Shown: positions 62,884-64,000 of the stretch, piece by piece | Layout of the letters: every line of letters starts with the position of its first letter | Position numbering within the stretch: position 1 is the stretch's first letter | DNA from: Sequoia sempervirens | Lineage: Eukaryota > Streptophyta > Pinopsida > Cupressales > Cupressaceae | Direction: 5' to 3' | Assembly: GCA_007258455.2 (NCBI GenBank) | Contig: VDFB02047230.1 | Location: 154,429,797 to 154,493,796 of the forward strand | DNA: 64,000 nucleotides | Translations under genes and position numbers: made by a program | Notes under the pieces: model-generated | What the model was told of the DNA's origin: nothing | Databases searched by the model: none | Seen by the model: the letters and a program-made list of their open reading frames with translations, nothing else

Positions 62884-63504
62884 ATGAGCCTTGAGGCTTC
62901 ATCTTTCCATGTGTCCGCATATAATGGTTCTAGTGTTATTCTGGAGGTTTCAATTCACAAGTCTAGTGCTTTAGAGATTTACTTCTAGAATGCAACTACA
63001 ATCGTCCATCAAAAAATTATTGAACGGTCATGGTTATATTGATTTGTGCTGAGATCTGGCTATAGATATGGAACATCCTTCAAACATATTTCCTTCATTA
63101 CTTTGTTCCAGGGAATGTATTATAAATTATTTTATAAGGTTGATAATTCAGCCTTGTTTGGCCTTTACATCCTTTATGTAAAACATTCTTAAGTTTTTAA
63201 TCCTTGGTCCTATGTTCTTCCTAAGCGGTCCCTCTTTTAAAACAAACTTTATTCATGTGCATATTTCCACCACTTAAGTTCTTGTATCACTCATTGCCAA
63301 AATCCTTCAACCCATTGTGTTCATTACCATGATGAGCAATGAGCCTTGATCTCACCATGTGTTTGCATCTAATGGTTCTAGTGTTATTCCATAGTTTTCA
63401 ATTCACAAGTCTAGTGCTTTAGAGATTTACTTTTAAAATGTAACTACAATCGTTCATTCAAAATTCATCGAACAGTTGTGGTTATATTGATTTACACTGA
63501 CATT
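62884..63504. repeat. Direct duplication of about 165 bp
   Basis: 62884-63052 and 63338-63504 share AATGGTTCTAGTGTTATTC, TTTCAATTCACAAGTCTAGT and GCTTTAGAGATTTACTT, plus the end GGTTATATTGATTT. A third diverged copy lies at about 56810-56870. Confidence 0.75.
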
Positions 63505-63509
63505 TTGCC

Positions 63510-63775
63510 ACTGATTTTTTTATTAGTTTGAGATTATATTTAATTCACCAATGTTTTTTCTTATTCATTTGAAAATAGGTTTAATTCGCCAATGATTTTT
63601 TTTCTTGGTTTGAAAAAAAAGTTTTAAACGCCAACAAGATTGTTTTTTGTTTGTTTTGAAAATAGGTTTAATTCACCAATGGAAATATTTTCTAGGTTTG
63701 AAAATAGATTTTAGTTGCAGCCAATGAAAATATTTTATTGGTTTAAAAAAAATTGCAATTCGCTAGGATTTTCCA
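63510..63775. repeat. Degenerate tandem units with AATTCGCCAATG
   Basis: About five units of 50-60 bp built on GGTTTAATTCGCCAATG, a T-rich run, then GGTTTGAAAATA. Related GCTAGGATTTT pieces continue to 63900. No coding signal is seen to the end of the window. Confidence 0.65.
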
Positions 63776-64000
63776 CAAGCTTCTAGTGATTAAAAAATAT
63801 TTTCCAATTGAGTTTTTTTTCTTGAAAAACAAAAAAATTTGATGCTAAAATTTACTATTTTATCAGGAAGTATACAATATTCGCTAGGATTTTACACCTT
63901 CGCCAAGGGAGGGGGGGTTTCTTAAAGTTATCCCTAATAATTCCGCTATTTTTTATTCTCTTCTTCCTCAAAACTCTTCCTATAACAAAATGCACATTGC

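Noticed and set aside
63510..63775. CRISPR-like regularly spaced repeats
   Set aside because: Units are degenerate, spacing is irregular, no cas genes occur, and the DNA is plant nuclear.

Overview
The window is nuclear DNA of a seed plant with a large, transposon-dominated genome. It is AT-rich. It contains LTR retrotransposons primed by initiator-methionine tRNA, an L1-type LINE of the plant kind, a Ty3/gypsy element with an additional RNase H, a hAT transposase and a PLS-type PPR fragment. A conifer or another gymnosperm would fit, but nothing read here proves the lineage. I found no intact host gene, tRNA, rRNA or CRISPR array. Every recognisable protein-coding stretch is broken by stops or frameshifts.

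Layout. 1-2.8 kb: nothing recognised. 2.8-7.5 kb (minus): copy A of an unknown long ORF with a probable leader intron. 8.0-9.6 kb (minus): 3' end of an L1 LINE with a terminal RNase H. 9.9-10.7 kb (plus): PPR pseudogene fragment. 12.64-18.60 kb: an LTR element keeping only a gag-like ORF, with target-site duplication (TSD) ATAAG and five copies of a 32-nt hairpin. 20.6-20.8 kb: short tandem repeats. 21.1-23.9 kb (plus): hAT transposase pseudogene. 25.3-28.3 kb (minus): copy B of the unknown ORF family. 28.38-51.1 kb: a full-length LINE (minus), split by the gypsy element at 33.19-49.37 kb (TSD GAGTC), whose left LTR is itself split by a 3.35-kb LTR element (TSD CATAC). 51.3-51.8 kb (plus): coiled-coil coding fragment. 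52.4-56.4 kb (minus): copy C, with a G-patch-like motif and coiled coil. 56.96-61.50 kb: a Ty1/copia deletion derivative. 61.5-64 kb: non-coding, with several local duplications.

Reading across the window. Copies A, B and C share short motifs in the N-terminal half and end in charged or coiled-coil regions. They carry no reverse transcriptase and match no family I can name, so they are the best candidates for something undescribed. Copy A is one frame of about 1,090 codons with 16 in-frame stops, 13 of them TAG. The gypsy gag-pro and RNase H frames show the same TAG excess. This is what C-to-T decay at CAG (CHG) sites would produce. The nesting gives a relative order: LINE, then gypsy, then the small LTR element. 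LTR divergence read by eye agrees, at roughly 7 % for gypsy and under 2 % for the small element.
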